Notes under the pieces: generated by a model | Seen by the model: the letters and a program-made list of their open reading frames with translations, nothing else | The model's database searches: none | What the model was told of the DNA's origin: nothing | DNA from: DASSNR01 sp036278935 | Lineage (GTDB): Bacteria; Gemmatimonadota; Gemmatimonadetes; Gemmatimonadales; Gemmatimonadaceae | DNA: 62,345 nucleotides | Reading direction: 5' to 3' | Assembly: GCA_036278935.1 (NCBI GenBank) | Contig: DASUKA010000175.1 | Span: forward strand, 1-62,345 | Part shown: piece by piece, positions 24,782 to 34,306 of the stretch | Position numbering within the stretch: position 1 is the stretch's first letter | Layout: every line of letters starts with the position of its first letter | Program-made: the position numbers and the translations under genes

Positions 24782-24801
24782 ATGATCATGATCGGTCCGC
24801 C
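24763..24801 (+). other. attR, right junction of the element
   Basis: Element half: GGGTCTTCACG (24763-24773) and 9 bases. Shared core: TGATC (24783-24787). Host half: 8 bases, then TCCGCC (24796-24801), the exact reverse complement of GGCGGA at attL. In the rebuilt sites the arm centres coincide with the A/T step of the core in both attB (20 bp between arms) and attP (24 bp between arms). Confidence 0.88.
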
Positions 24802-25663
24802 GGGCGCCGGAAAGACGATGCTCGCGCGGCGGCTCCCGACCATCCTCCCTGCGCTCACGGAAGAGGAGGCCCTGGAGGTGACCGCCATCCATTCGGTCGC
24901 CGGCATGCTTCCGCCCGGCGAGCCGCGCGTGGGGGTGCGTCCGTTCCGCGCGCCGCACCACTCCATCTCCACCGCCGGCCTCATTGGTGGGGGAAGCATG
25001 CCGCGTCCCGGCGAGGTGAGCCTTGCACATCACGGCGTGCTCTTTCTGGACGAGATGCTGGAGTTCAGCCGGCACGTGATGGAGGCGCTGCGGCAGCCCA
25101 TGGAGGATGGGCGGGTGATCATCTCGCGCGCGGCCACCACCGTGGCGTTCCCCGCGCGCTTCGCCCTCGTCGGCGCCATGAATCCCTGTCCGTGCGGCAA
25201 CGCGGGGGAGCCATCCCGCAGCTGTGCGTGCAGCGCGGCGGACATCGCGCGTTACCGGGCCCGGCTCTCCGGGCCGATGGCCGACCGCATCGATCTGCAC
25301 GTCCACGTGGGCGCGGTGCCGCTTCGCGCGCTCGCCTCGCGCCCCGCCGCCGAGGCGTCAGCCGCGATCCGCGCCCGCGTGGAATGCGCACGCGCGCGGC
25401 AGCGGGGGCGCTATGCGGCGTTCGGCCGTGTGCGGTGCAACGCGCACGCGTCCGGTCGCTGGCTCGACGAAAATGGCGCGCTGGACAGAGCCGCGCGCGA
25501 GATGCTCGCGGGTGCGGCGGAGCGCTTCGGCCTCACCGCGCGCGGGTACCATCGCGTCGTGCGTGTGGCGCGCACCATCGCGGACCTGGATGGCGAGGCA
25601 TCCATCGCGCCCGCGCACGTTGCCGAGGCGCTGCGCTACCGGCCGGCCACGAGTGCGGAATGA
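24782..25663 (+). pseudogene. comM: comM (yifB), 3' part carrying the whole AAA+ core
   Basis: 293 codons from the ATG at 24782, whose first base comes from the element. The sequence starts MIMIGPPGAGKT, so the Walker A motif is complete. Walker B is VLFLDEMLEF, followed by the ComM signatures FRAPHHSIS, MNPCPCGNAGEPSRSCACS and a C-terminal helical domain (RARLSGPMADRIDLHVHV and ARTIADLDGEASIAPAHVAEAL). With the part at 16128 it makes a normal-length ComM of about 508 residues. No frameshift or stop is seen in either half, so precise excision should restore a working gene. No clear ribosome site precedes the ATG, so independent expression is uncertain. Confidence 0.93.
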
Positions 25664-25735
25664 GTTCGCGCATCGGTGACAGATGCACTGCTCGCACACT
25701 TCCACATGGGCGGGGCGGGGGACTACGTTTCACCC

Positions 25736-26590
25736 ATGCCAGACACGGTTTCGCCAGTGCAGTTGGCGCGCGCGCGGGAGAAGGAACGGCAGCTCGCGGA
25801 GTGGCTTCGCGCGCAGGGCTCTGTGCTCCTCGGCTTCAGCGGCGGCGTGGATTCGGCCTATCTGGGATGTGTGGCGGTGGACGCGCTCGGACCCTCCAAC
25901 ACCCTTGCCGTGATCGGGCGCAGCCCCTCGTATCCGGAGGAGCAATGGGCCACCGCACGCCAGGTGGCGGAGCTGGCGGGGTTGCCCGTGCTCGAAATCG
26001 ACACGCACGAATTGCAGGATCCACGCTACCTCGCGAACCCCGCCAACCGGTGCTACTTCTGCAAGACGGAGCTGTGGGCACGCCTCGCGGCTGTCGCGCG
26101 GGAGCGTGACATCGCCACGATTCTGGACGGCATGAACGCGGATGACCTGGCGGACTACCGCCCCGGCGCGCAGGCGGCGCGCGAGCTCGGCGTGCGTTCC
26201 CCGTTGGCGGAGCTGGGGCTCACCAAGGCGGAGATCCGGCTACTGTCCCACGAGCGCGGGCTCCCCACGTGGGACAAGCCGAGCTCGCCGTGCCTCTCAT
26301 CGCGCGTGCCGTACGGTACGCCCGTCACCATCGCGCGGCTGCGCGAGGTGGAGACGGCGGAGCGCGCGCTCCGCGAGCTCGGCATCACCGGCGATCTCCG
26401 CGTGCGCTACCACGGCGAGTTGGCGCGGGTAGAGCTGTCGCGGGAAGAGCTCTCGCTCTGGCTCCAACCTGCACGCCGGGAGGCGCTGCGGCGGGCGGTG
26501 TGTGCCGCCGGGTTCACGCGCGTGGCCATCGACCTGCACGGCTTTCGCTCGGGCTCGCTCAACATCCTCGGCGGGGTCTACGCGGCATGA
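25736..26590 (+). CDS. larE: LarE-type ATP-dependent sacrificial sulfur transferase
   Basis: 284 residues. The PP-loop GFSGGVDSAYLGCVA (about residue 33) binds ATP. NRCYFCKTELWARL, ILDGMNADDLADYRPG and PSSPCLSSRVPYG, with the Cys that in Lactiplantibacillus LarE gives up its sulfur, are all family signatures. LarE builds the thioamide/thioacid groups of the nickel-pincer cofactor of lactate racemase-type enzymes, together with LarB and LarC. Neither of these nor LarA is in the window. The start is uncertain; ATG 25706 is an alternative. The stop overlaps the next gene by four bases. Confidence 0.88.
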   Translation: MPDTVSPVQLARAREKERQLAEWLRAQGSVLLGFSGGVDSAYLGCVAVDALGPSNTLAVIGRSPSYPEEQWATARQVAELAGLPVLEIDTHELQDPRYLANPANRCYFCKTELWARLAAVARERDIATILDGMNADDLADYRPGAQAARELGVRSPLAELGLTKAEIRLLSHERGLPTWDKPSSPCLSSRVPYGTPVTIARLREVETAERALRELGITGDLRVRYHGELARVELSREELSLWLQPARREALRRAVCAAGFTRVAIDLHGFRSGSLNILGGVYAA

Positions 26591-26808
26591 ACGCGGAGCG
26601 TCTGCGCGAAGGGCTTGCGTCGCTCGGGCTGGATGGCACGGTGGAAGCGCGGGGATCGCTCGCCATCGTCACGCTCGCGGATGAACGGCCGCTGGACGAT
26701 GAGACACGGCTTGCGGCCGTCGCATTGGCGCGGGAGCATGGGTTCAGCCATGTGGCGCTCGAGTTGACCGGCGGCACAGACCACGGTGCGGCTGTTCATC
26801 GCGATTAA
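26587..26808 (+). CDS. small protein translationally coupled to LarE
   Basis: 73 residues, starting at an ATGA overlap with larE and overlapping the thpR start by 23 bp. The sequence (LREGLASLGLDGTVEARGSLAIVTLADERPLDD and ALAREHGFSHVALEL) predicts a helix-strand-helix-strand unit. I do not recognise the family. The tight overlaps on both sides support it as real and part of the operon. Confidence 0.5.
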   Translation: MNAERLREGLASLGLDGTVEARGSLAIVTLADERPLDDETRLAAVALAREHGFSHVALELTGGTDHGAAVHRD

Positions 26809-27349
26809 CCTGCCATCCGGGGAGCGACAGGCCATTCGCGCAGCCACGGAGCGGATGCGCGAGGCAGCGCGCGAGATGGCCTGGGTGCAGGAGTCGCATC
26901 TGCATCTCACGCTCAAGTTCCTGGGTGAGCAGCCGGACGAGGACGCCGAGGCGTTGGGTACAGCGCTCGCCACGCGTGTGAACGCCAGTCGAGCGCTACG
27001 GCTGGCGCTGGGCGGGCTGGGCGCCTTTCCAAACCTTCGCGTCCCGCGCGTCGTATGGATGGGCATCGAGCGGGACGCCGCGCTCGAGCTGTTGCACGAC
27101 GACGTGGAGCGGGTGTGCGCGGGGCTGGGCTACGAGGTGGATGGACGCGCGTTCCGGCCGCACATTACGCTCGGTCGCGTGAAGCGGCCGATGCGCACGG
27201 CGGAGGCGCGCGCGCTCGCCGCGGCCGCGCGGGCGGTGGACTATGCGAGCACCGTGCCGGTGGCGTCCGTGGATCTCATGCGCAGCGAGCTCACGCCGGC
27301 GGGCTCGCGCTATTCGGTGATGGCCGCCATTCCCCTGGGAGGGGCATAG
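26786..27349 (+). CDS. thpR: RNA 2',3'-cyclic phosphodiesterase (ThpR/LigT)
   Basis: 187 residues with GTG start. The two HxTx motifs that define the 2H phosphoesterase family are present: HLTL (40-43) and HITL (from 126). The N-terminus RLFIAINLP is typical of ThpR. The enzyme opens 2',3'-cyclic phosphates at RNA ends to 2'-phosphates. Overlap with the small gene upstream and a 1-bp overlap with the next gene place it in a compact operon. Confidence 0.9.
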   Translation: MRLFIAINLPSGERQAIRAATERMREAAREMAWVQESHLHLTLKFLGEQPDEDAEALGTALATRVNASRALRLALGGLGAFPNLRVPRVVWMGIERDAALELLHDDVERVCAGLGYEVDGRAFRPHITLGRVKRPMRTAEARALAAAARAVDYASTVPVASVDLMRSELTPAGSRYSVMAAIPLGGA

Positions 27350-28016
27350 TGTTCGGGTGCCTGCGGAAGGTCGGATGTCTGCTGCTGGTGGCGGTCGTCC
27401 TGGTCGTCGCGATCGCGGTTGCGTGGTACTATCGTGACGCCTGGATGTATCGCGTGCATCTGGCGCCGCCGCCCGCGGCAAGCTCGGCGGACAGCACCGC
27501 CTGGCAGCCGGTGACGGCCGAGGGCGCCGCGCGCGCGAAGAGCGCGGTGGAGAAGCTGTCGCGGAAGTCGGGTCCGGTGTTCGCGGACGTGACGCCCGGA
27601 GAGCTCACCGCGTACGTGCTGGATGAGCTGTCGCATCAGCTTCCACCGTCGGCGCAGCAGGTGAGTGCGGCGGTGAAGGATCGCCACCTCTGGGTGCGCA
27701 CGGTGATTCCCCTGCGTGATCTGGGCGGCTCCGCTGTGCTCGGCCCCTTCGCGGGGATGCTGAGCGCGCGCGAGCCGGTGCAGTTCGGCGGTACGCTGGA
27801 TGTGGTGCACAAGGGGTTGGCGGAGTATCGCATCACGGCGGTGAAGGTGGGCGACTTCTCACTGCCCGCGCCGGTCATCCCCAAAGTGCTCGCGGCGCTC
27901 TGTGGGGGAAGCCGGCCGGCGGGCGTCGCGGCGAACGCGCTCCCGCTCACCATTCCGCCGTATATCGGCGACGTGCGGGTCGCGCGCGGGAAGATCACCC
28001 TCTACAAGGATGTGCG

Positions 28017-28020
<4 letters not shown>
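27349..28020 (+). CDS. membrane-anchored protein of unknown function
   Basis: 223 residues; GTG at 27349 shares a base with the thpR stop. One N-terminal membrane helix (CLLLVAVVLVVAIAVAWYY) anchors an outside domain. An Ala/Pro/Ser linker leads to TPGELTAYVLDELSHQLPP and repeated beta segments (LWVRTVIPLRDL, VQFGGTLDVVHKGLAEYRI) resembling LmeA/AsmA-type lipid-binding proteins. The function is not assigned. Its stop overlaps the response-regulator start by four bases. Confidence 0.6.
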
Positions 28021-29392
<1,372 letters not shown>

Positions 29393-29396
<4 letters not shown>

Positions 29397-29842
29397 GCAC
29401 ACCTGATTGGGATCGGCAGCTGGCGAAGATCGACAAGCAGCTTGCCGCGCTCCCCGACGATGAGCCCGCACGGCCTCAACCCGCGCGGGCCGGCGGCGCG
29501 CCCGCCGCGCCCGTCCCGCGCCCGGAGCGCCGGCCGACCACCGCGTTCGGAGTGTACGGGCGACTCGCGCTGAGCATAGCGCTCGGCGTCTCGATGCTCT
29601 TCTGGCCATATCCGTACCAGTGCGGATTCGGGCTGTTCGGCTATCTTGCCGGTGCAGCGACCGTGCTGGTGGCCGGCATCTGGAGCGCCGGCTGGACCTG
29701 GCGGCATCGCACCGCGCCTGCGCACGTAGTGGCGCTGCTCGTTGCCGTCTGGGGGCTTGTGCTTGGCGGCATGCAGGTGCTTCCACGCATCGGCTACGCG
29801 GTGCCAACCGCCGGGCATCCGGCGGCGTGGGTGTGTCGGTGA
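29393..29842 (+). CDS. small integral membrane protein of unknown function
   Basis: 149 residues; its start overlaps the regulator stop by four bases. A charged N-terminus (WDRQLAKIDKQLAALPDDE) and Pro/Ala/Arg linker precede three membrane helices (YGRLALSIALGVSMLFW, GYLAGAATVLVAGIWSAG, VVALLVAVWGLVLGGMQVL). The family is unknown. It is the last gene of the LarE-NtrX operon. The following 128 bp has a weak GGTCAGT/ACTGACC inverted repeat and no gene. Confidence 0.6.
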
Positions 29843-29970
29843 GGGGCGCGGCAGCGGGTCAGTTGGTCAGGGCCGGGATTTCTCGCTGACGCTCGGCATC
29901 ACGACCCTCCGGGCTGTTTCTGGCCCACTGACCTATTCACTCACTGACTCACTTCTTCTTCCAAGCCACC

Positions 29971-31470
29971 ATGAACACCTTCAAGAACTTCATCGCTGGG
30001 ACATGGGCCGAGCCCTCGACGGGCGAGTACTTCGACAACATCAACCCGGCGGACACGACCGACTGTATCGGGCGATTCCCGCGGTCCGGGCGCGAGGACG
30101 TGAATCGCGCGGTCGCATCCGCGACGAAGGGCTTCGCGCGCTGGAGCCGCATGCCGGCGCCGCAGCGCGGCGACATCCTGCGGCGCGCGGGCGACCTGAT
30201 GGTCGCGCGCAAAGAGGAGATCGCGAACCTGATGACGCGCGAGATGGGGAAGCCGCTCACCGAGACACGCGGCGACGTGCAGGAGGGGATCGACACGGCG
30301 TACTACGCGGCCGGGGAAGGACGCCGGCTCTTCGGACGCACGGTACCGAGCGAGCTCAACGCGAAGTGGGCGATGAGCTACCGCCGACCGATCGGGGTGG
30401 CGGGCATCGTCACGCCGTTCAACTTCCCCATGGCCATTCCCACGTGGAAGATCTTTCCGGCGCTGCTCTGTGGCAACGCGGTGGTATTCAAGCCGGCCGA
30501 GGATGTGCCGCACACGGCCACCGTGTTCGTGGAGATCCTGCTGGAGGCAGGGGTGCCGCCGGACGTCGTGCAACTCGTGCACGGCATGGGCGAGGAGGTG
30601 GGCGCCGTGCTCGTGTCGCACCCTGACGTGCCGCTCATCTCCTTCACCGGCTCCACGCAGACGGGCAGCCTGGTTGGCGAGACGTGCGGGCGAATGCACA
30701 AGCGGCTGTCGTTGGAGATGGGTGGCAAGAATGCGCAGATCGTGCTGGACGATGCCGATCTGGAGCTGGCGCTCGAGGGCGTGCTCTGGGGGGCGTTCGG
30801 GACCACGGGGCAGCGGTGCACGGCCACCAGTCGGCTCATCGTCCAGCACGGCGTGCACGACGAGCTCGTCGGCCTGCTGGAGGAGCGCGTGCGCGCGCTC
30901 AGACTCGGCGACGGGCGCAAGGAAGGCACGGACGTCGGGCCGCTCATCAACCGTGCGGCGCTCGAGAAGGTGCAGGGATACATGGACGTTGCCGCGCGCG
31001 AGGGGGCGGAGCTCCGGTGCGGCGGGCAGCGCGCCGGTGGGGCTGGGCTGGAGAACGGGTATTTCTTCGAACCGACCATCGCGACGGGCGTGAAGGCGGG
31101 AACGCGAATGGAGCAGGAGGAGATCTTCGGCCCGGTCCTCTCGGTCATCGAAGTCGCCACGCCCGACGAGGCGTTCCAGGTGAACAACGACGTGAAATAC
31201 GGGCTGTCGTCCTCGCTCTACACGCGCGACGTGAACCTGGCCTTCCGCGCCCTGAATGAGCTCGCGGCGGGGATCACCTACATCAACGCGCCCACGATCG
31301 GCGCGGAGGCGCACCTGCCCTTTGGCGGCGTGAAGCAGACGGGGAACGGGCACCGCGAGGGCGGCTGGGAAGTGTACGAGTTCTACTCCGAGACCAAGGT
31401 GGGCTACGTGGACTTTTCCGGCACGCTGCAGCGGGCGCAGATCGATACCTACCTCGGGACGCCGGATTGA
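29971..31470 (+). CDS. NAD(P)-dependent aldehyde dehydrogenase
   Basis: 499 residues, the usual ALDH length. The coenzyme site is VTPFNFPMAIPTWKIFPALL with FKPAED and FTGSTQTG. The catalytic Glu lies in LSLEMGGKNAQIV, and the catalytic Cys in GTTGQRCTATSRLIV. The C-terminal EIFGPVLSVIEV and PFGGVKQTGNGHREGG are also family signatures. It oxidises an aldehyde to its acid. GQRCTATSRLIV resembles ALDH7 and semialdehyde-type enzymes, but the substrate cannot be fixed from sequence alone. It is a single gene, with no operon partner. Confidence 0.9.
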   Translation: MNTFKNFIAGTWAEPSTGEYFDNINPADTTDCIGRFPRSGREDVNRAVASATKGFARWSRMPAPQRGDILRRAGDLMVARKEEIANLMTREMGKPLTETRGDVQEGIDTAYYAAGEGRRLFGRTVPSELNAKWAMSYRRPIGVAGIVTPFNFPMAIPTWKIFPALLCGNAVVFKPAEDVPHTATVFVEILLEAGVPPDVVQLVHGMGEEVGAVLVSHPDVPLISFTGSTQTGSLVGETCGRMHKRLSLEMGGKNAQIVLDDADLELALEGVLWGAFGTTGQRCTATSRLIVQHGVHDELVGLLEERVRALRLGDGRKEGTDVGPLINRAALEKVQGYMDVAAREGAELRCGGQRAGGAGLENGYFFEPTIATGVKAGTRMEQEEIFGPVLSVIEVATPDEAFQVNNDVKYGLSSSLYTRDVNLAFRALNELAAGITYINAPTIGAEAHLPFGGVKQTGNGHREGGWEVYEFYSETKVGYVDFSGTLQRAQIDTYLGTPD

Positions 31471-31485
31471 GCATCGCGCGCGGAT

Positions 31486-31526
31486 TCCCTTGCAATCACC
31501 GCCCGCCCCCTCTTAATTGCAAGGGA
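31486..31526. repeat. perfect 11-bp inverted repeat
   Basis: TCCCTTGCAAT and ATTGCAAGGGA flank a 19-nt spacer, 15 bp after the aldehyde dehydrogenase stop and 90 bp before lepB. There is no T-run, so it may be an operator or a Rho-independent-like stop without a tail. Confidence 0.5.
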
Positions 31527-31615
31527 TGGCGCTGGCGTTGGCGAACGCCTGACTACAGCACCCGCCACGCGCACGACCATGCCTCCCACTTTGCAGACGA
31601 CGGTTCGAGCCTCGC

Positions 31616-32392
31616 ATGAACGATCCCCAGTCTCGCGCACCAAACAGGATCGAAATCACAGAGGCGCAGCGCGCCGAAGTCCTGCGCGCCATGAACAAGC
31701 CGCGATGGCGCTGGCGCGTCTTTTCGGAATTCGCGCGCACGATCATCTACATGGTCGTGCTCTTTCTGTTGATTCGCACCTTCTTCGTGGAAGCCTTCAA
31801 GATTCCGTCCGGCAGTATGGAGCGGACGATTCTGGTGGGGGACTTCCTGTTGGTGAACAAACTGGCCTACGGAGCAGCGGTTCCCTTCACCGACTGGCAT
31901 CTTCCCGCGATCGAGCAACCGCAACGCGGCGACGTCATCGTCTTCAAATGGCCCAAGGATCCCTCGCAGAATTACGTCAAGCGGCTCATTGGACTTCCCG
32001 GCGATACGGTGGCCATGCGTGATGGGCAGGTGTGGCTCGACGGCCACGCGCTCGACGAGCGCTACGTGATCCACACGCAAACGGCGGCCGATCAATCCGG
32101 CGAGGAGTTCCGCTGGCAGCGGCACTACCTGGTGCGCCAGGCCGAGGCCAGCGAGGGATACCATCCATCACGTAACAACTGGGGTCCGCTGGTCGTCCCA
32201 CCACAGGATTACTTCGTGCTGGGTGACAATCGGGATAACTCATACGACAGCCGCTATTGGGGGTTCGTCCCGGACTCTCTGCTCGAGGGCACCCCGCTGA
32301 TCGTGTACTACAGCTACAACCGCGACACCGACCGTCCACTTCCCTGGCTCACCAATATTCGCTGGGGAAGGTTGGGGGACCGTATTCGCTGA
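31616..32392 (+). CDS. lepB: signal peptidase I
   Basis: 258 residues. One membrane helix (ARTIIYMVVLFLLIRTFF) is followed by box B with catalytic Ser67 in KIPSGSME, and box D with catalytic Lys122 in NYVKRLIGLPGD. Box E is GDNRDNSYDSRYWGFV. The enzyme removes signal peptides at the outer face of the inner membrane. An insert of about 40 residues (EEFRWQRHYLVRQAEASEG region) lengthens it compared with minimal enzymes. It is followed after 115 bp by the sigma factor gene. Confidence 0.93.
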   Translation: MNDPQSRAPNRIEITEAQRAEVLRAMNKPRWRWRVFSEFARTIIYMVVLFLLIRTFFVEAFKIPSGSMERTILVGDFLLVNKLAYGAAVPFTDWHLPAIEQPQRGDVIVFKWPKDPSQNYVKRLIGLPGDTVAMRDGQVWLDGHALDERYVIHTQTAADQSGEEFRWQRHYLVRQAEASEGYHPSRNNWGPLVVPPQDYFVLGDNRDNSYDSRYWGFVPDSLLEGTPLIVYYSYNRDTDRPLPWLTNIRWGRLGDRIR

Positions 32393-32507
32393 ACGCGTTA
32401 GCTGGAACTCGGAGTTGTTGCATCACACCGCGTAGTTGCGCGGTGCCACCTGCCCGCGAGCGGGTGCCCGATTCCGGGGCCCGCCGCTCTCAGGAGCCGT
32501 CATCCGT

Positions 32508-33368
32508 ATGGCCGTCACCAGCCACAGCAAGAAGCCGTCGTACGACGAAGGGTCGCTGGATCAGTATCTCCGCGACATCAGCGTCTACCCCCTCATCGAT
32601 CGCGAGGAGGAAGCGCGTCTTGCCCGTCGCATCCGGAAGAACGACCCGGAGGCGCTCGACAAGCTGGTCCGCTCCAACCTGCGCTTCGTCGTCTCCGTGG
32701 CCAAGAAGTATCAGAACCAGGGCGTGGCGCTCTCCGATCTGATCAACGAGGGCAACCTCGGCCTGATCCGCGCCGCACACAAGTTCGACGAGACCAAGGG
32801 GATCAAGTTCATTTCCTATGCGGTCTGGTGGATTCGTCAGGCGATCCTCCAGGCGCTGGCCGAGCAATCGCGGATCGTGCGCGTCCCGCTCAATCGCGCC
32901 GGCACGCTGCATCGCATCGGCAAGCGCGCGAATGCCCTCTTGCAGGAGCTCGGCCGCGAGCCCACGCACGAGGAGATCGCGGAGGAGATGGACCTGAGCG
33001 AGGACGAAGTAGCGAAGACGATCTCCATCTCGCAAACCCACCTTTCGCTCGATGCCCCGCTCAGCCCGGGCGAGGATACCCGGCTGCTCGACTATCTGCC
33101 GGACAATCTCAACCCGACGCCGGACGAGCTGATCTTCGAGAAGGCGCTGACCGAATCGATCGAGGAAGCGCTCTCGACGCTCAAGGAGCGTGAGGCGCGC
33201 ATTCTCCGGTTGTACTTCGGGCTGGACGGCGCGGAGCCCATGACGCTCGAGCAGATCGGCTCGCTGTTGGGCATCACGCGCGAGCGCGTGCGGCAGATCA
33301 AGGAGAAGTCGCTCTCGCGGCTGCGGGCCATGTCACGCGCGCGCGCGCTCGGATCGTTCCTGGGATAA
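32508..33368 (+). CDS. rpoD: RpoD-like sigma-70 factor, short form
   Basis: 286 residues. It has region 1.2 (SLDQYLRDISVYPLI), region 2 (LRFVVSVAKKYQNQGVALSDLINEGNLGL and KFISYAVWWIRQAI), region 3 (EQSRIVRVPLNR) and region 4 (LTLKEREARILRLYFGL-type segment, TLEQIGSLLGITRERVRQIKEKSL). Region 1.1 and the long non-conserved insert are missing. Short primary sigma factors of this length are known in Bacteroidota, so it may be the housekeeping factor, but a group 2 factor is not excluded. A GGAG site lies 12 bases before the ATG. Confidence 0.85.
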   Translation: MAVTSHSKKPSYDEGSLDQYLRDISVYPLIDREEEARLARRIRKNDPEALDKLVRSNLRFVVSVAKKYQNQGVALSDLINEGNLGLIRAAHKFDETKGIKFISYAVWWIRQAILQALAEQSRIVRVPLNRAGTLHRIGKRANALLQELGREPTHEEIAEEMDLSEDEVAKTISISQTHLSLDAPLSPGEDTRLLDYLPDNLNPTPDELIFEKALTESIEEALSTLKEREARILRLYFGLDGAEPMTLEQIGSLLGITRERVRQIKEKSLSRLRAMSRARALGSFLG

Positions 33369-33868
33369 TGGCACAGCAGAGCTCTTTTGACGTGACGACC
33401 GGCGTGGACCTCCAGGAGGTGGACAACGCCGTGAACCAGGCACAGAAGGAAATTGCCCAACGCTACGACTTCAAGGGCTCGAAATCGACCATCGAGTTCC
33501 GGCGCGGCGACAACCTGCTGGTGCTGGTGGCCGACGACGACTACAAGATGCGCGCGCTGTTCGATGTGCTGCAGGCGAAGCTCATCCGCCGCAACGTGCC
33601 GGTGAAGAATCTGGACATCGGCGAGATCCGGCCCGCGGGCGGCGACACCGTGCGTCGCGAGGTGAAGCTCAAGATGGGGCTGGACGGCGAGACCGCGAAG
33701 CGAGTGGCGGCGGCCATCAAGGACGCGAAGCTCAAGAAGGTGCAGGCGTCCATCCAGGGCGATCAGGTGCGCGTGAGCTCGCCCTCGAAGGATGACCTGC
33801 AGCAGGCAATGGCGCTGCTGCGCTCACAGGACTTCGGCGTGGAGCTGCAGTTCGGCAACTATCGCTGA
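33368..33868 (+). CDS. YajQ-family nucleotide-binding protein
   Basis: 166 residues, with ATG overlapping the last base of the sigma factor stop. SSFDVTTGVDLQEVDNAVNQ, AQRYDFKGSKSTIEF and LKLMG-like KLKMGLDGETAKRVAA match YajQ, a two-domain ferredoxin-like fold. YajQ homologues bind cyclic di-GMP in Xanthomonas and Pseudomonas and act with transcription factors. The overlap with a primary-type sigma factor gene suggests co-expression. Confidence 0.93.
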   Translation: MAQQSSFDVTTGVDLQEVDNAVNQAQKEIAQRYDFKGSKSTIEFRRGDNLLVLVADDDYKMRALFDVLQAKLIRRNVPVKNLDIGEIRPAGGDTVRREVKLKMGLDGETAKRVAAAIKDAKLKKVQASIQGDQVRVSSPSKDDLQQAMALLRSQDFGVELQFGNYR

Positions 33869-33894
33869 GCGCGCGAGCGGCAACCCCGCGTCGC

Positions 33895-34128
33895 CTATAC
33901 GCGCACGGCGGGGTGCACTACCGCGCTCTGACCGACCTCGCGAAGAATGCTCGGCGGCTGCGGGTGCGTGGCATGGCCGGCCCAGACGGAGATGATGACG
34001 ATCACCGCGCCCGCGATGATCAGGCCGATCGGCGCGACATCGAAGCGCCGGCGCGCAACGCCCCAAGCGAAGCCATATACGAAGAGGCAGGCGCCGGCCG
34101 CCCAGACAAAGATCAGAACAACGAGCAT
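33895..34128 (-). CDS. small two-helix membrane protein
   Basis: 77 residues from ATG 34128, with GAGGGAGA a few bases upstream on the minus strand. Two membrane helices (MLVVLIFVWAAGACLFVYGF and PIGLIIAGAVIVIISVWAG) are joined by a short basic loop. The family is unknown. The 178 bp to the next gene shows nothing further. Confidence 0.5.
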   Translation of the reverse strand: MLVVLIFVWAAGACLFVYGFAWGVARRRFDVAPIGLIIAGAVIVIISVWAGHATHPQPPSILREVGQSAVVHPAVRV

Positions 34129-34306
34129 GAAGTCTCCCTCGCCACACGGCGAGCTGGATGAGTGCGTTGTGACGGAGCGCGCGGAGGCCGGTGGGGCACA
34201 TGGCGCGTCCATGCACGCCCAATTTACATCGGACCAGTGGCCCGCGTCCAATCGGCGAATTTCCGCCTGCGGGCGGCCAACATGAGGGCACGGCCTCACC
34301 AGCACC

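Larger units (their letters stand above)
16771..24787 (+). mobile_element. 8.0-kb serine-recombinase integrative element inserted in comM
   Basis: The element runs from the TGATC at 16771-16775 to the one at 24783-24787 (8,012 bp from core to core). It carries, all rightward, a large serine recombinase, a ribbon-helix-helix-like protein, a ParB-like protein, a second serine recombinase, a 2-helix membrane protein, a DNA methyltransferase with nuclease-like tail, and two more membrane proteins. Its base composition is clearly less GC-rich than the flanks, especially 21600-24700, supporting transfer. No conjugation, capsid or terminase gene is seen, so it is not a complete prophage or conjugative element. 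It could be a mobilisable or satellite-like island. Confidence 0.93.

Noticed and set aside
16771..24787. Island interpreted as a prophage
   Set aside because: No capsid, portal, terminase, tail or lysis gene in 8 kb; only recombination, regulation, methylation and membrane genes.
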